Source: Streptomyces violaceoruber
Lineage (GTDB): Bacteria; Actinomycetota; Actinomycetes; Streptomycetales; Streptomycetaceae
NCBI RefSeq assembly: GCF_033406955.1
Contig: NZ_CP137734.1
Coordinates: 8,122,001-8,186,000 of the forward strand
DNA: 64,000 nucleotides
Direction: 5' to 3'
Shown here: in pieces, positions 41,219-49,582 of the stretch
Numbering within the stretch: the stretch's first letter is position 1
Layout: every line of letters begins with the position of its first letter
Notes under the pieces: model-generated
What the model saw: only the letters and a program-made list of their open reading frames with translations
What the model was told of the DNA's origin: nothing
Databases searched by the model: none
Made by a program: the position numbers and the translations under genes

Positions 41219-43149
41219 CGCAGCTCCAGCACGGCCACGCCGTACGCGTCGAGCGCCACGTCCTGCACCGGGGCGCCGTCGGCCAGGCCGTGCAGCTTCC
41301 CCTCGGCGGCCGGACGGACCACCAGCGGGTCGGGACTCTGGCTGACCAGCCACACGAAACGGCGGCCGTCGGCGTGGACCAGGACGTCCGCCGACACGTG
41401 CGGGTCGGCGACCGTGACGGGCCGCCGCACCCCCGCCAGCTGTGCCAGCGCGCCGTAGAGACGCTGCGTGACATCGGGGTTGACGCGCGCGGTGCGGGCC
41501 GCCATGTGCTCCAGCGGATAGGTGGACAGCACCGTCCGGCCCACCCCCGTCTCGTGGACGACCAGGGCCGGCCGCCCGTGGGCGTCCACCGCGACGACCC
41601 GCCCCGCACGCGGTACGACGGGCAGGTAGGCGCGGCTGTCCTCGTTGCCGGCCACCGGGAAACGCAGCACTTCGCCGGCCCGCAGGTCGCCGAAGTCCTC
41701 GGTGAACGTCAGCTCCAGTACGTCGTCCTCGATCGGCTCGGCGACGCCGTAGGACAACTGCAGCTCCACGCCGAAGAGCCCGTCGAGGTCGTCGAACCAG
41801 GGACCGCGGGTGACCGGGTGTTCGCCGGAGCAGAACGACAGGTACACGGTGGCGCCCTCGGCGGCCCGGCGGGCCAGCTCCCTGCGGGTGCGGGTGGTGA
41901 GCTGCCGGGTGGCGGGCAGCAGGTAGAGCGACGCCTCGCCCGGCATCCCGTCGGCCTCGCGGGTGAGCGCCACCGGCAGGTCGGCGGCGCGCGCGGTGAC
42001 GTAACCCTGGTGCAGGGACGTGAAGATGAGCGGCCGGTCGGCGGGACGGCTGTAGGGGTAGCCCCGTTCGAGGAAGGCGGGGACGACGAGGGCGGCGTCC
42101 GCGTCGGTCCGGGAGCAGCGCGGGAAGTCCACCGCCTTCAGCACCCCCGCGAAGGCGGCCAGTTCCCGCAGGGGCTCCTTGGGCGCCCCGGTGGAGTCGG
42201 TGATGCCGAAGTGCATCTCGAAGGGGTGGTGGTCGTAGGGGGACTGGTCCCACAGGTCGTCGTAGTCGGTGTTGTTCCAGGCGAGCCAGCCGGTCGCCCC
42301 GCCCAGCAGCGAGTTGTGCAGCGTCTGACGGTAGAAGATCCCCGCGTTGGCGGCCGAGACCGTGTCGGTGGACAGCCCGAACTCCTCCAGCACGACGGGC
42401 TGTCCGGTCACCGAGGCCAGCTCGCACTCGAAGGCGGCCCGGTAGTGCTGGCGCGGCCGGTCCGTGTCCGAGCGGTACACGTGCGGACCCACGAAGTCGA
42501 CGTACTCGGCCGTCTCCCGCAGCGAGAAGCCGTTGTCGCGGCCGGTCACCTCGATGCCCCAGGCCCCGTCGCCCAGCGACACCGGCTGCGTCGCGCCGGT
42601 CGCCCGGACCGCGTTGCACATGGCCTGGGCCCACGCCGTCACCACGTCGGTGGAGGGCGGGTCGACCTGGTAGATCCGCCCGTAGCCGGGCATCTCGTTG
42701 GTGATCAGCCAGCCCGTGACCGCCGGGTGGTCCTTGAAGCGGCGCGCCATGCGGGAGACGAACCAGGCCTGGCGGCCCACCATCCACACGTCCTCGTACA
42801 GGTCGCGGTCGCCGCGCCAGACGGGGTCCCAGTTCTCCCCGGACATGTGGCCGACGATGAACGTCGGTATGGTCCCCATCCCCGTCTCCACATGGGCGTC
42901 GAGGAAATCCTCGAACCGCGCGCACAGTTCGTCGTCGACGCGGCCGGGCTCCGGGTGGAAGTCCGGCCAGTAGAAGAAGGAACGGGTCGTGTTGAGGCCG
43001 TGGCCGGCGAGCACACGCAGTTCTTCGCGGACGACGGCGGGGTCGTAGTTCCGCCACATCAGCGGGCCGCCGGTGCGGGACCAGAAGTTGGCGCCGAGCC
43101 AGGGCAGGACGTCGGGCTGGTGGATGAGCTGGGCGCTGTGGCGTCGCAT
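41215..43149 (-). CDS. GH5-like glycoside hydrolase with C-terminal amidotransferase-like domain
   Basis: 644 residues, no signal peptide. The N-terminal TIM barrel has WLGANFWSRTGGPLMWR, the acid/base in WLITNEMPGYG (Glu152) and the nucleophile in VVLEEFGLS (Glu256), with HVYRSDTDR between, which is the clan GH-A pattern. The C-terminal half (about 350-560) resembles the class I amidotransferase-like domain of GH42-type enzymes, then a small beta domain. The closest group I can think of is GH5 subfamily 18, whose characterised members are beta-mannosidases acting on Man-beta-1,4-GlcNAc of N-glycan cores; this is inference. Its operon includes ABC importer genes, LacI and GH3. Confidence 0.78.
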   Translation of the reverse strand: MRRHSAQLIHQPDVLPWLGANFWSRTGGPLMWRNYDPAVVREELRVLAGHGLNTTRSFFYWPDFHPEPGRVDDELCARFEDFLDAHVETGMGTIPTFIVGHMSGENWDPVWRGDRDLYEDVWMVGRQAWFVSRMARRFKDHPAVTGWLITNEMPGYGRIYQVDPPSTDVVTAWAQAMCNAVRATGATQPVSLGDGAWGIEVTGRDNGFSLRETAEYVDFVGPHVYRSDTDRPRQHYRAAFECELASVTGQPVVLEEFGLSTDTVSAANAGIFYRQTLHNSLLGGATGWLAWNNTDYDDLWDQSPYDHHPFEMHFGITDSTGAPKEPLRELAAFAGVLKAVDFPRCSRTDADAALVVPAFLERGYPYSRPADRPLIFTSLHQGYVTARAADLPVALTREADGMPGEASLYLLPATRQLTTRTRRELARRAAEGATVYLSFCSGEHPVTRGPWFDDLDGLFGVELQLSYGVAEPIEDDVLELTFTEDFGDLRAGEVLRFPVAGNEDSRAYLPVVPRAGRVVAVDAHGRPALVVHETGVGRTVLSTYPLEHMAARTARVNPDVTQRLYGALAQLAGVRRPVTVADPHVSADVLVHADGRRFVWLVSQSPDPLVVRPAAEGKLHGLADGAPVQDVALDAYGVAVLELR

Positions 43150-43185
43150 GGTCCTTCTCGGGTGGTGGGGGTGCGGATGGTGCGT

Positions 43186-43205
43186 GGCCGCGGGCTGCCG
43201 CGGCC
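43186..43205 (-). terminator. Hairpin between LacI and GH5-like genes
   Basis: GGCCGCGG (43186-43193) and CCGCGGCC (43198-43205) form a perfect stem with a GCTG loop in the 66-base gap. Without a U tract it may only partly terminate, lowering hydrolase expression relative to the transporter genes or separating two transcription units. Confidence 0.55.
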
Positions 43206-43215
43206 GGGTGGTGCT

Positions 43216-44259
43216 TTAGGTGGGGGCGGGCCCCGTGGACTCGCGTACGACCAGGCGCGGCCGTTCGGCGAGGGCGGTGTCCTCGACCTCCTCGCCGCAC
43301 AGGGCGAGCAGCATGCGCGCGGCCGCCGCGCCCACCCGCTGCACCTGCTGGTCGACCGTGGTCAGCCGGGGATGGAGCCACGAACCGAGCGGCAGGTTGT
43401 CGTAGCCGACGACGGACACGTCCCGGGGAACGGCCAGTCCGGCGCGCTGCGCGGTGCCGATGCCGCAGACCGCCATCGAGTCGTTGGCGTACACGATCGC
43501 GGTGGGCCGGTCGGCGGAGTCGAGGAGTGCCTCGGTGGCACCGACGGCGCGCCGCTCGCTGAAGTCGGTGGGCAGCACCGCGAACGGGCGCAGGCCCGCC
43601 TCGCGCAGGGCACCTTCGAAGGCCGCCCTGCGCACCCGCGTGTGCTGCAGCTCGGGCGGCCCGCTGACGTAGGCGACGCGCCGGTGGCCGAGGCCCAGCA
43701 GGTGGGCGACGGCCTCGGCGATCCCCGCGCCCTGGTCACGCAGTCCGACACGCGGGACGACGGCCGTGTCGTCGGGCGATCCGAGCAGCACCGCGGGAAG
43801 TCCCAGGCGGGCGAGCAGCGCGGGACGGGCGTCGTCGTCGCGGGCGTCGGTGAGCACGGCGCCGTCCACCCGGCCTTCGGCCGCGAGCCGCTCGTACAGC
43901 GCGTTCTCCTCCCGGTGACCGCTGACCAGATGCAGTAGCAGTCCGTAGCCGCGCGGCGCCAGCTCGCCCTCTATGCCGGTGATCAGCTCGCTGAAGTGCG
44001 GGTCGGAGCCCAGCACGTCCGTGGGACGCCGCACCACGAGGGCCAGACTGCGGGTGCGGGCGTTGCGCAGCGCCGCGGCGGAGGCACTGGGCGACCAGCC
44101 CAGCTCCAGCGCGGCGTCCAGGATCCGGCGGCGGGTCGCCTCGGAGAGCCGGCCCTTGTTGTTGAAGGCCTGGGACACGGCGGCGGTCGACACCCCGGCG
44201 GCCGCCGCGACCGCCTTGATCGTGGGCCGTCGTCCGGCCCGCTCGGTGGAGACGCTCAC
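43216..44259 (-). CDS. LacI-family repressor of the sugar operon
   Basis: 347 residues from the GTG at 44259. The HTH PTIKAVAAAAGVSTAAVSQAFN, with a hinge-helix region TRRRILDAALELGWSPSASAAALR, is followed by a periplasmic-binding-protein-like sensor domain (VDGAVLTDARDDD, GHRRVAYVSG, SVVGYDNLPLG). The GTG overlaps the stop of the second permease gene, so it is inside the operon that it most likely controls. The TTAAC-N5-GTTAA repeat before the binding-protein gene is the candidate operator. Confidence 0.88.
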   Translation of the reverse strand: MSVSTERAGRRPTIKAVAAAAGVSTAAVSQAFNNKGRLSEATRRRILDAALELGWSPSASAAALRNARTRSLALVVRRPTDVLGSDPHFSELITGIEGELAPRGYGLLLHLVSGHREENALYERLAAEGRVDGAVLTDARDDDARPALLARLGLPAVLLGSPDDTAVVPRVGLRDQGAGIAEAVAHLLGLGHRRVAYVSGPPELQHTRVRRAAFEGALREAGLRPFAVLPTDFSERRAVGATEALLDSADRPTAIVYANDSMAVCGIGTAQRAGLAVPRDVSVVGYDNLPLGSWLHPRLTTVDQQVQRVGAAAARMLLALCGEEVEDTALAERPRLVVRESTGPAPT

Positions 44260-45083
44260 ATCTTCACCGCCCCGCTGACCAGGGCCTGCTGCATGCGCTT
44301 CTGGAGCAGGGTGTAGACGAGCCACACCGGAACCAGGGTCAGCACCGTGCCCGCCGTCAGTACGCCGTAGTCCGTGCCGGTGATCGACTTCAGCGTGGGC
44401 AGGGCCACCTGGACCGTGCGCTGCGCCGGGTCCGGGCCGATGATGACCAGCGAGTACAGGTACTCGTTCCAGAAGGTCAGGAAGTTCAGCAGCAGCACCG
44501 TGGCGATGCCCGGCAGGCACATCGGCGTGTACACGTGCCGCAGCACCGCGAAGGTGGACGCCCCGTCCAGCCGGGCGGCCTCCTCCATCTCCGGCGGGAT
44601 GGTGCGCATGAACTGCACCAGGATCACCACCGACAGCGGCAGCGCCGTCGCGGGCAGGAACAGCACCATGAAGATCCGGGTGTGGAACAGCCCCGTGGCC
44701 GCCGCGAGCAGGAAGGTGGGGAAGAGCGCCGCGAACGTCGGGATCAGGAAGCCGAGCGAGAAGACCTTCTCGACCGCGCCCGCCAGCCGCCCGGTCGAAC
44801 GCGCCAGCGCAAACGAGGCCGGGATCGCCAGCAGCAGGGTCAGCGCCAGCGAGAAGACCGTCACCAGCGCCGAGTTGACGACCGCGAGCCCGAGGTCGGC
44901 GCTCTCGAACGCGGTCCGGAAGTTTCCGAGCCCCAGGGAGGACGGCGGCGCGAAGGGGTGCGCGAAGATCTCGTCGTTCGACTTGAACGCCGAGGCGAGG
45001 AAGTAGTACAGCGGGACGACGAGCAGCACCGCGTACGTCCACACCAGGATGTGGGCCGGGAGCCAGCGCTTGCCGAGCTTCAT
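44256..45083 (-). CDS. Carbohydrate ABC permease (MalG-like)
   Basis: 275 residues with six hydrophobic segments. The EAA loop EEAARLDGASTFAVLRHVYTP contacts the ATPase, and FLTFWNEYLYSLVI is typical of MalG-type subunits. The start ATG at 45083 lies 14 bases after the first permease gene. No ATPase gene is present in the operon; Streptomyces sugar importers of this class commonly share the MsiK ATPase encoded elsewhere. Confidence 0.88.
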   Translation of the reverse strand: MKLGKRWLPAHILVWTYAVLLVVPLYYFLASAFKSNDEIFAHPFAPPSSLGLGNFRTAFESADLGLAVVNSALVTVFSLALTLLLAIPASFALARSTGRLAGAVEKVFSLGFLIPTFAALFPTFLLAAATGLFHTRIFMVLFLPATALPLSVVILVQFMRTIPPEMEEAARLDGASTFAVLRHVYTPMCLPGIATVLLLNFLTFWNEYLYSLVIIGPDPAQRTVQVALPTLKSITGTDYGVLTAGTVLTLVPVWLVYTLLQKRMQQALVSGAVKM

Positions 45084-45097
45084 CAGTGCTGCTCCGA

Positions 45098-46039
45098 TCA
45101 GTAGTTCTGGCGGAAGACGCGGCGGATCGTCAGCAGCCCGACGAGTCCGGCGAGGAAGAGGAGGACGCCGACGGTCTGGCTGTAGCCGAGGTCCGCGGCG
45201 ATGAACGCCTTCTGGTAGACGAGGAAGGACAGCGTGGTGGACGACGTGCCGGGGCCGCCCTGCGTGAGCAGCAGCACGTGCTGCGCGGAGCCGAACAGCG
45301 TCCACAGGAACTGCAGCATCGTCACCACGCCCACGTAGTCGCGGATGACGGGGTAGTGGACCGACCACATCGTCCGCCAGTGCCCCGCCCCGTCGAGCTG
45401 CGCGGCCTCCCCGAGCTCGTCCGGCACACTGCCCAGCCGGGCGGCGAACAGGACGGCGGTGAAGCCGATGCCGGCCCAGATGTCCAGGGCGATCAGACAC
45501 GCCAGGGCCGTCGACGGCGAGGCCAGCCAGGCGTCGGCCAGGGAGCCGAGGCCGACGCTCTCCAGCCCGCCGTTGAGCAGGCCGTCCGGCGACAGCGCCG
45601 CGTAGAACACCATCGCCTTCGCGGGCGTCGAGATCAGCCCCGGGATGAAGAGCAGGTACCGGATGACCCGGTGACCGGGCGGGCGCTGGGCCACGTAGTA
45701 CCCCAGCATGAACGCGCAGACGATCATCACCGGGACGGCGACGGCCAGTTGTACGGCGGTGTTGCGGACCGCGTCCCAGAACACCGGGTCGTCCAGCACC
45801 ACCCGGGCGTTGTCGAGACCGGCGAAGGACACCGGCTGGAGCATGCCGGGCCAGTGCAGGGCCGCGATCACGAAGATCGCGAGCAGCGGCCCGACCATGA
45901 AGACCAGGTACCAGACCAGCGCGGGCACCGCGAGGACGGTGCCGCCCTGCCGGCGCCGGCCCGCGGCCGGGGCGGGGGAGGGCGGCGGAACGGACCTGCG
46001 GGCCGCGCTCCCGTCCGGCGTCGTCGTGAGCGTCGTCAT
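45098..46039 (-). CDS. Carbohydrate ABC permease (MalF-like)
   Basis: 313 residues. A short cytoplasmic N-terminus rich in Pro/Arg precedes six hydrophobic segments, with the EAA motif GEAAQLDGAGHWRTMWSVHYP and the PGLISTPAKAMVFYA periplasmic region. It pairs with the MalG-like protein. It lies 100 bases after the binding-protein gene; that gap carries a purine-rich tract. Confidence 0.88.
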   Translation of the reverse strand: MTTLTTTPDGSAARRSVPPPSPAPAAGRRRQGGTVLAVPALVWYLVFMVGPLLAIFVIAALHWPGMLQPVSFAGLDNARVVLDDPVFWDAVRNTAVQLAVAVPVMIVCAFMLGYYVAQRPPGHRVIRYLLFIPGLISTPAKAMVFYAALSPDGLLNGGLESVGLGSLADAWLASPSTALACLIALDIWAGIGFTAVLFAARLGSVPDELGEAAQLDGAGHWRTMWSVHYPVIRDYVGVVTMLQFLWTLFGSAQHVLLLTQGGPGTSSTTLSFLVYQKAFIAADLGYSQTVGVLLFLAGLVGLLTIRRVFRQNY

Positions 46040-46067
46040 GCGGTGACTCCCGGGGAACGGGTGGAAC

Positions 46068-46107
46068 GGGGGAGGGGGAGAGGGAGGGTGAGGGGGACGA
46101 GGGAGAG
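46068..46107 (+). repeat. G-rich purine tract
   Basis: The run GGGGGAGGGGGAGAGGGAGG continues with GTGAGGGGGACGAGGGAGAG, giving many G3+ runs that could form a quadruplex on the plus strand. It sits between the binding-protein gene and its permease, where the message carries the C-rich complement. A role in differential expression is only a guess. Confidence 0.6.
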
Positions 46108-46139
46108 CCGGGCGGCGGAGCCGTCGGTGTCCGGGCGGG

Positions 46140-47429
46140 TCATACGGACCGGTACGCGGACTCGAGAGCGGCGCGCACCCGGGCCGGGCTGGTGCCCCGG
46201 GTGAACGAGGTGCTGGTCGCGGTGATCAGCGGCTGCGCGGCGGCGGGCGGCACGTACACGTCGGGCAGCAGCACCTGGCTCACCTCGGAGCCCAGCCGCT
46301 GGGCCGCCCCGACCAGCGGGAAGCCGGTGGAGACGGCGTCCGTGCGCAGGGCCATGTCCCGCCCGCTCTCCGTCACGAACCGCGCCACGACGTCCGGGCG
46401 GTACATGAACCGCAGGAACTTCTCGACCTGCTCGATCTTGCGGACGCCGTTGGGGCTGATCCAGAAGCCGATGAGGGTGTGGGCGCGGATGACGGTGGGA
46501 CCGTCGTGCGCCGCCCCGTCGGCCAGCGGCCAGCCGCCGACCTCCGTGTGCCCGGCCACCTTCTCGGGCACCTTGGCCAGGGCGGAGGACATCGCCGACT
46601 GGACGGCCGCCTCCTCGGTGTTGAACTGCGTGGTCATCGAGTCGGACGTGAGGCCCTGGGCCTTGTCCGCGAACACACCGGCGTCGCGCAGGTGCGCGAA
46701 GTACTCGATGCCCAGGCGTGCGCCGCGAACGCCGAAGTCCCCCGTGGAGTAGACGTGCCGGGCCTCGTCCGGGGAGAGGAACGTCTGGATGATCTGCGCC
46801 AGCAGCTTCTGGCCGGTCCAGTCGTTGCCGCCCACGGTCACCGGGGCGATGCCCTTGGCGCGGAGCTTGCGGGCCGCGGCGATCAGCTGGTCCCCCGTGG
46901 TGGGGATCGCGTCGACCCCGGCCCGGTCGAGCAGGGCGCGGTTGTAGGCGACGGGCCAGTTGGTGGCGAAGTAGGGAAAGGCCCGGACCCGGCCCTCGTC
47001 GTCCGTCCAGTCGGCCAGCGCGGCGGGCAGGACGCGCCCGCGCAGCCCCCAGTCGTCGAGATAGGGCTTGACGTCGACGGTCGCGCCGACGTCCGTCCAG
47101 GCCAGCGTCTTGTCGTACAGGTTGACCATCACGACGTCGGCCTCCTTGCGGGCCAGCCGTGAGGTCTCGTAGACCTGGGCGAGGTCGTCGCCGTTGACGA
47201 GGTTCTTGATCTTCACCCCCGGGTTCTCCTCGCGGAAGCGGTCCACGGCCGCGAGATACGTGGGGGAGCCCGGCGCGGTGGTGCCGAGCTGGGTGTGGAC
47301 GACGAGGGTGTCCGGGTCGGAGTCCGCCGACGCCAGCGACGAGCAGCCGGACAGAGCGGGCAGGGCAGCGGCCGCGGCCAGACCGGAACCGGCGGCGAGC
47401 AGTTCGCGCCGTGTCAGCGATGAGCGCAC
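46140..47429 (-). CDS. Carbohydrate ABC importer substrate-binding lipoprotein
   Basis: 429 residues from the GTG at 47429 (GGAGA upstream). The Tat-like lipoprotein signal TRRELLAAGSG ends in the lipobox ALSGCSS. The family 1 extracellular solute-binding fold has YETSRLARKEADVVMVNLYD, FPYFATNWPVAYNRALLDRAG and FLRFMYRPDVVARF. It captures an oligosaccharide for the two permeases downstream. The sugar is unknown; the GH5-like and GH3 genes of the operon suggest a beta-linked oligosaccharide. Confidence 0.87.
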   Translation of the reverse strand: MRSSLTRRELLAAGSGLAAAAALPALSGCSSLASADSDPDTLVVHTQLGTTAPGSPTYLAAVDRFREENPGVKIKNLVNGDDLAQVYETSRLARKEADVVMVNLYDKTLAWTDVGATVDVKPYLDDWGLRGRVLPAALADWTDDEGRVRAFPYFATNWPVAYNRALLDRAGVDAIPTTGDQLIAAARKLRAKGIAPVTVGGNDWTGQKLLAQIIQTFLSPDEARHVYSTGDFGVRGARLGIEYFAHLRDAGVFADKAQGLTSDSMTTQFNTEEAAVQSAMSSALAKVPEKVAGHTEVGGWPLADGAAHDGPTVIRAHTLIGFWISPNGVRKIEQVEKFLRFMYRPDVVARFVTESGRDMALRTDAVSTGFPLVGAAQRLGSEVSQVLLPDVYVPPAAAQPLITATSTSFTRGTSPARVRAALESAYRSV

Positions 47430-47452
47430 AGGGGTGGTCTCCAACCAAGCGG

Positions 47453-47467
47453 TTAACGATTGGTTAA
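47453..47467. promoter_or_regulatory. Candidate LacI operator upstream of the sugar operon
   Basis: TTAAC-GATTG-GTTAA is a perfect inverted repeat with a five-base spacer, 24 bases before the GTG of the binding-protein gene. It probably overlaps the transcription start. Assigned to the operon's own LacI protein by position. Confidence 0.6.
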
Positions 47468-47572
47468 TCGATGTACCTCGTGAGGTGCGAGGACTGTATG
47501 GAGTGGCGGGACCACGGTCAAGGGGGTGGCGCGGGGAGATTTCCGGTCCCGTGCGCGACGCGGGCTGCCTGG

Positions 47573-48472
47573 TCAGGCCGTCGCAGCGTCCCCCACACGG
47601 AGGCCGAGCCGGTCCGCCACGGTGGTCAGTGCCGGTCCCAGCGGGAGCGCGACCCTGGTGACGGCCAGCCGGTCGCCGCGGGTGGCGTCGCGGTTGACGA
47701 TCAGGACCGGCTTGCCCGCCTCGGCCGCCTGGCGGACGAAGCGGAGCCCGGACATCACCGTCAGCGAGGAGCCGAGGACCAGCAGCGAGGACGCTCCGCG
47801 CACCAGCTCGCGGCAGTGCTCGACGCGGCGCGGCGGTACGTTCTCGCCGAAGAACACCACGTCCGGTTTGAGGACGCCGCCGCACACCGTGCAGGGCACC
47901 ACCCGGAAGTCCCCGACCTGCTCGTCGGTGAGGTCGGCGTCGCCGTCCGGGTTGATCCCGGCGGCCACCGGCGAGAAGCCGGCGTTGGCCTCCTCCAGGC
48001 GCCGGGCGAGTTCACGGCGCGGGCTGAGGACACCGCAGGACAGACAGACGACCCGGTCCAGGCTGCCGTGCAGTTCCACGACGCCCTCGCTGCCCGCGGC
48101 CTGGTGCAGACCGTCGACGTTCTGGGTGATCACGCCGGTGAGCAGGCCGTACCGCCCGAACGCCGCCACCGACCGGTGTCCCGCGTTGGGCCGGGCGCGG
48201 CCGAAGGTGCGCCAGCCGAGGTGGCTGCGCGCCCAGTACCGGCGGCGGGCCTCGGGGTGGGCGGTGAAGTCCTGGTAGGTCATCGGGGTGTGCCGGCTCA
48301 GGCTGCCGCCCTCGCCCCGGTAGTCGGGGATGCCCGACTCCGTGGAGATGCCCGCCCCGCTGAGCACCAGCACCCCGCCGGCCCGCAGCGCGTCGGCGAC
48401 GGGCGCCAGGTCCGTGGTGCCCGGCGGCAGGTCCGCTCCCGGGGTCCAGCTCAGAGTGGGGCGCATGCGCAT
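47573..48472 (-). CDS. Sir2-family NAD-dependent protein deacylase
   Basis: 299 residues from the ATG at 48472 (a second ATG at 48466 is equally possible). GAGISTESGIPDYRGEGG binds NAD, TQNVDGLHQAAG is the catalytic-core motif, ELHGSLDRVVC carries the catalytic His, and the zinc site is CLSC ... CTVC. VLGSSLTVMSG and IVNRDAT complete the fold. It removes acyl groups from lysines. Single gene, downstream-facing to the sugar operon and divergent from a SpoIIE phosphatase gene. Confidence 0.9.
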   Translation of the reverse strand: MRMRPTLSWTPGADLPPGTTDLAPVADALRAGGVLVLSGAGISTESGIPDYRGEGGSLSRHTPMTYQDFTAHPEARRRYWARSHLGWRTFGRARPNAGHRSVAAFGRYGLLTGVITQNVDGLHQAAGSEGVVELHGSLDRVVCLSCGVLSPRRELARRLEEANAGFSPVAAGINPDGDADLTDEQVGDFRVVPCTVCGGVLKPDVVFFGENVPPRRVEHCRELVRGASSLLVLGSSLTVMSGLRFVRQAAEAGKPVLIVNRDATRGDRLAVTRVALPLGPALTTVADRLGLRVGDAATA

Positions 48473-48677
48473 GCGGCAAGGGTACGGAACGCGCCGCCGT
48501 CCCCGGCGTGGCGGAGCGCACACCGACGCCGCCCGCTCGCGGAGCGCCGCCGCCACCCGCCCGCCACCGCGCCCGGACCGCCCCGGCATGACCTTTTGCG
48601 TCCCGGGTGACAGACTTGCACTGTCCAGGGGGCCGTGAGGCCCCTGCCGGGAGAGGCGGCCTGGCCGGGAGTGGTCG

Positions 48678-49532
48678 ATGTTCCGCAAGCGTCCCGCACC
48701 TGACGGTGAAGAGCTGCTCGCCCGGCTGGCCTCACTGACCACACGGGCGAAGGAGCTCGCCGAACTGCGGCGGTCGCAGGTGGAGCTGGCGATCGCCCTG
48801 CAGCGCGACATGCTCCCCGCGGACCTGCCCGCCGTCCCCGGCATCCACTTGGCCGCGTGCTATTCACCCGCGTACGCCGGGCTCAACGTGGGCGGCGACT
48901 GGTACGACGCCTTCGCCCTCCCCGACGGCCGCATCGGCCTCTCCGTCGGCGACGTCCAGGGCCACGCCATCGACGCGGCCGCCTTCATGGGCCAGGTCCG
49001 GGTCGGCCTGCGGGCGCTGGCCTCCGTGACCAGCGAGCCCGGCGACCTGCTGGCCTGCACGAACGAACTGCTCCTGTCCCTCAACAAGGACCTGTTCGCC
49101 ACCTGCACCTTCATGCGCTACGACCCGGCGACCGGCCTGCTGGAGAGCGCCCGGGCCGGCCACATCCCCTGCGTGCGGGCCACGGCGGACGGCAGGGCGG
49201 AGGTCTGCCGGGACGAGGGCGGACCCCCGCTGGGCGTCCTGGAGGGCACCGAGTACCCGGTGACCCGGTACCGGCTCGCCACCGGCGGAGTGTTCGTCCT
49301 GGTCACGGACGGCGTGGTGGAGGGGCCCTCGCTGAGCGTCGACGAGGGCCTGGACCGGGTGGTGCGACTGGCGAGCCTCGCCGCGGCCGTCGGCATGGAG
49401 GCGGACGCGCTGGCGGCCGCCGTGCTGAAGAACGCCGAGCTGATCGGTCACGAGGACGACGCGGCCGTGCTCGTCGTCGGCCATGACGGGCGCGGCGCCA
49501 CGCGCGGCCTCGCACGCGGCGTTACGCCGTAG
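48678..49532 (+). CDS. SpoIIE/RsbU-type PP2C phosphatase
   Basis: 284 residues. A short N-terminal helix (LARLASLTTRAKELAEL and QVELAIALQRDMLPADLP) leads into the phosphatase domain with GGDWYDAFALPDGR, VGDVQGHAIDAAAFMGQVR, LVTDGVVEGP and GHEDDAAVLVV. No sensor domain of its own, so input may come from another protein; the next gene on the same strand is a MASE1 membrane sensor, 50 bases away. Likely target: an anti-anti-sigma factor phosphoprotein. Confidence 0.88.
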   Translation: MFRKRPAPDGEELLARLASLTTRAKELAELRRSQVELAIALQRDMLPADLPAVPGIHLAACYSPAYAGLNVGGDWYDAFALPDGRIGLSVGDVQGHAIDAAAFMGQVRVGLRALASVTSEPGDLLACTNELLLSLNKDLFATCTFMRYDPATGLLESARAGHIPCVRATADGRAEVCRDEGGPPLGVLEGTEYPVTRYRLATGGVFVLVTDGVVEGPSLSVDEGLDRVVRLASLAAAVGMEADALAAAVLKNAELIGHEDDAAVLVVGHDGRGATRGLARGVTP

Positions 49533-49582
49533 GGCGTCACGGGGCGCCCCTCGCCTCGCCGACCCGGCGGCACCGGTGTCTG

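Noticed and set aside
38930..43381. One 1483-residue fusion of the GH5-like region with GH3
   Set aside because: The upstream part of that frame is out of phase with the GH5-like protein and has no domains; the ATG at 41218 in an ATGA overlap is the real GH3 start.
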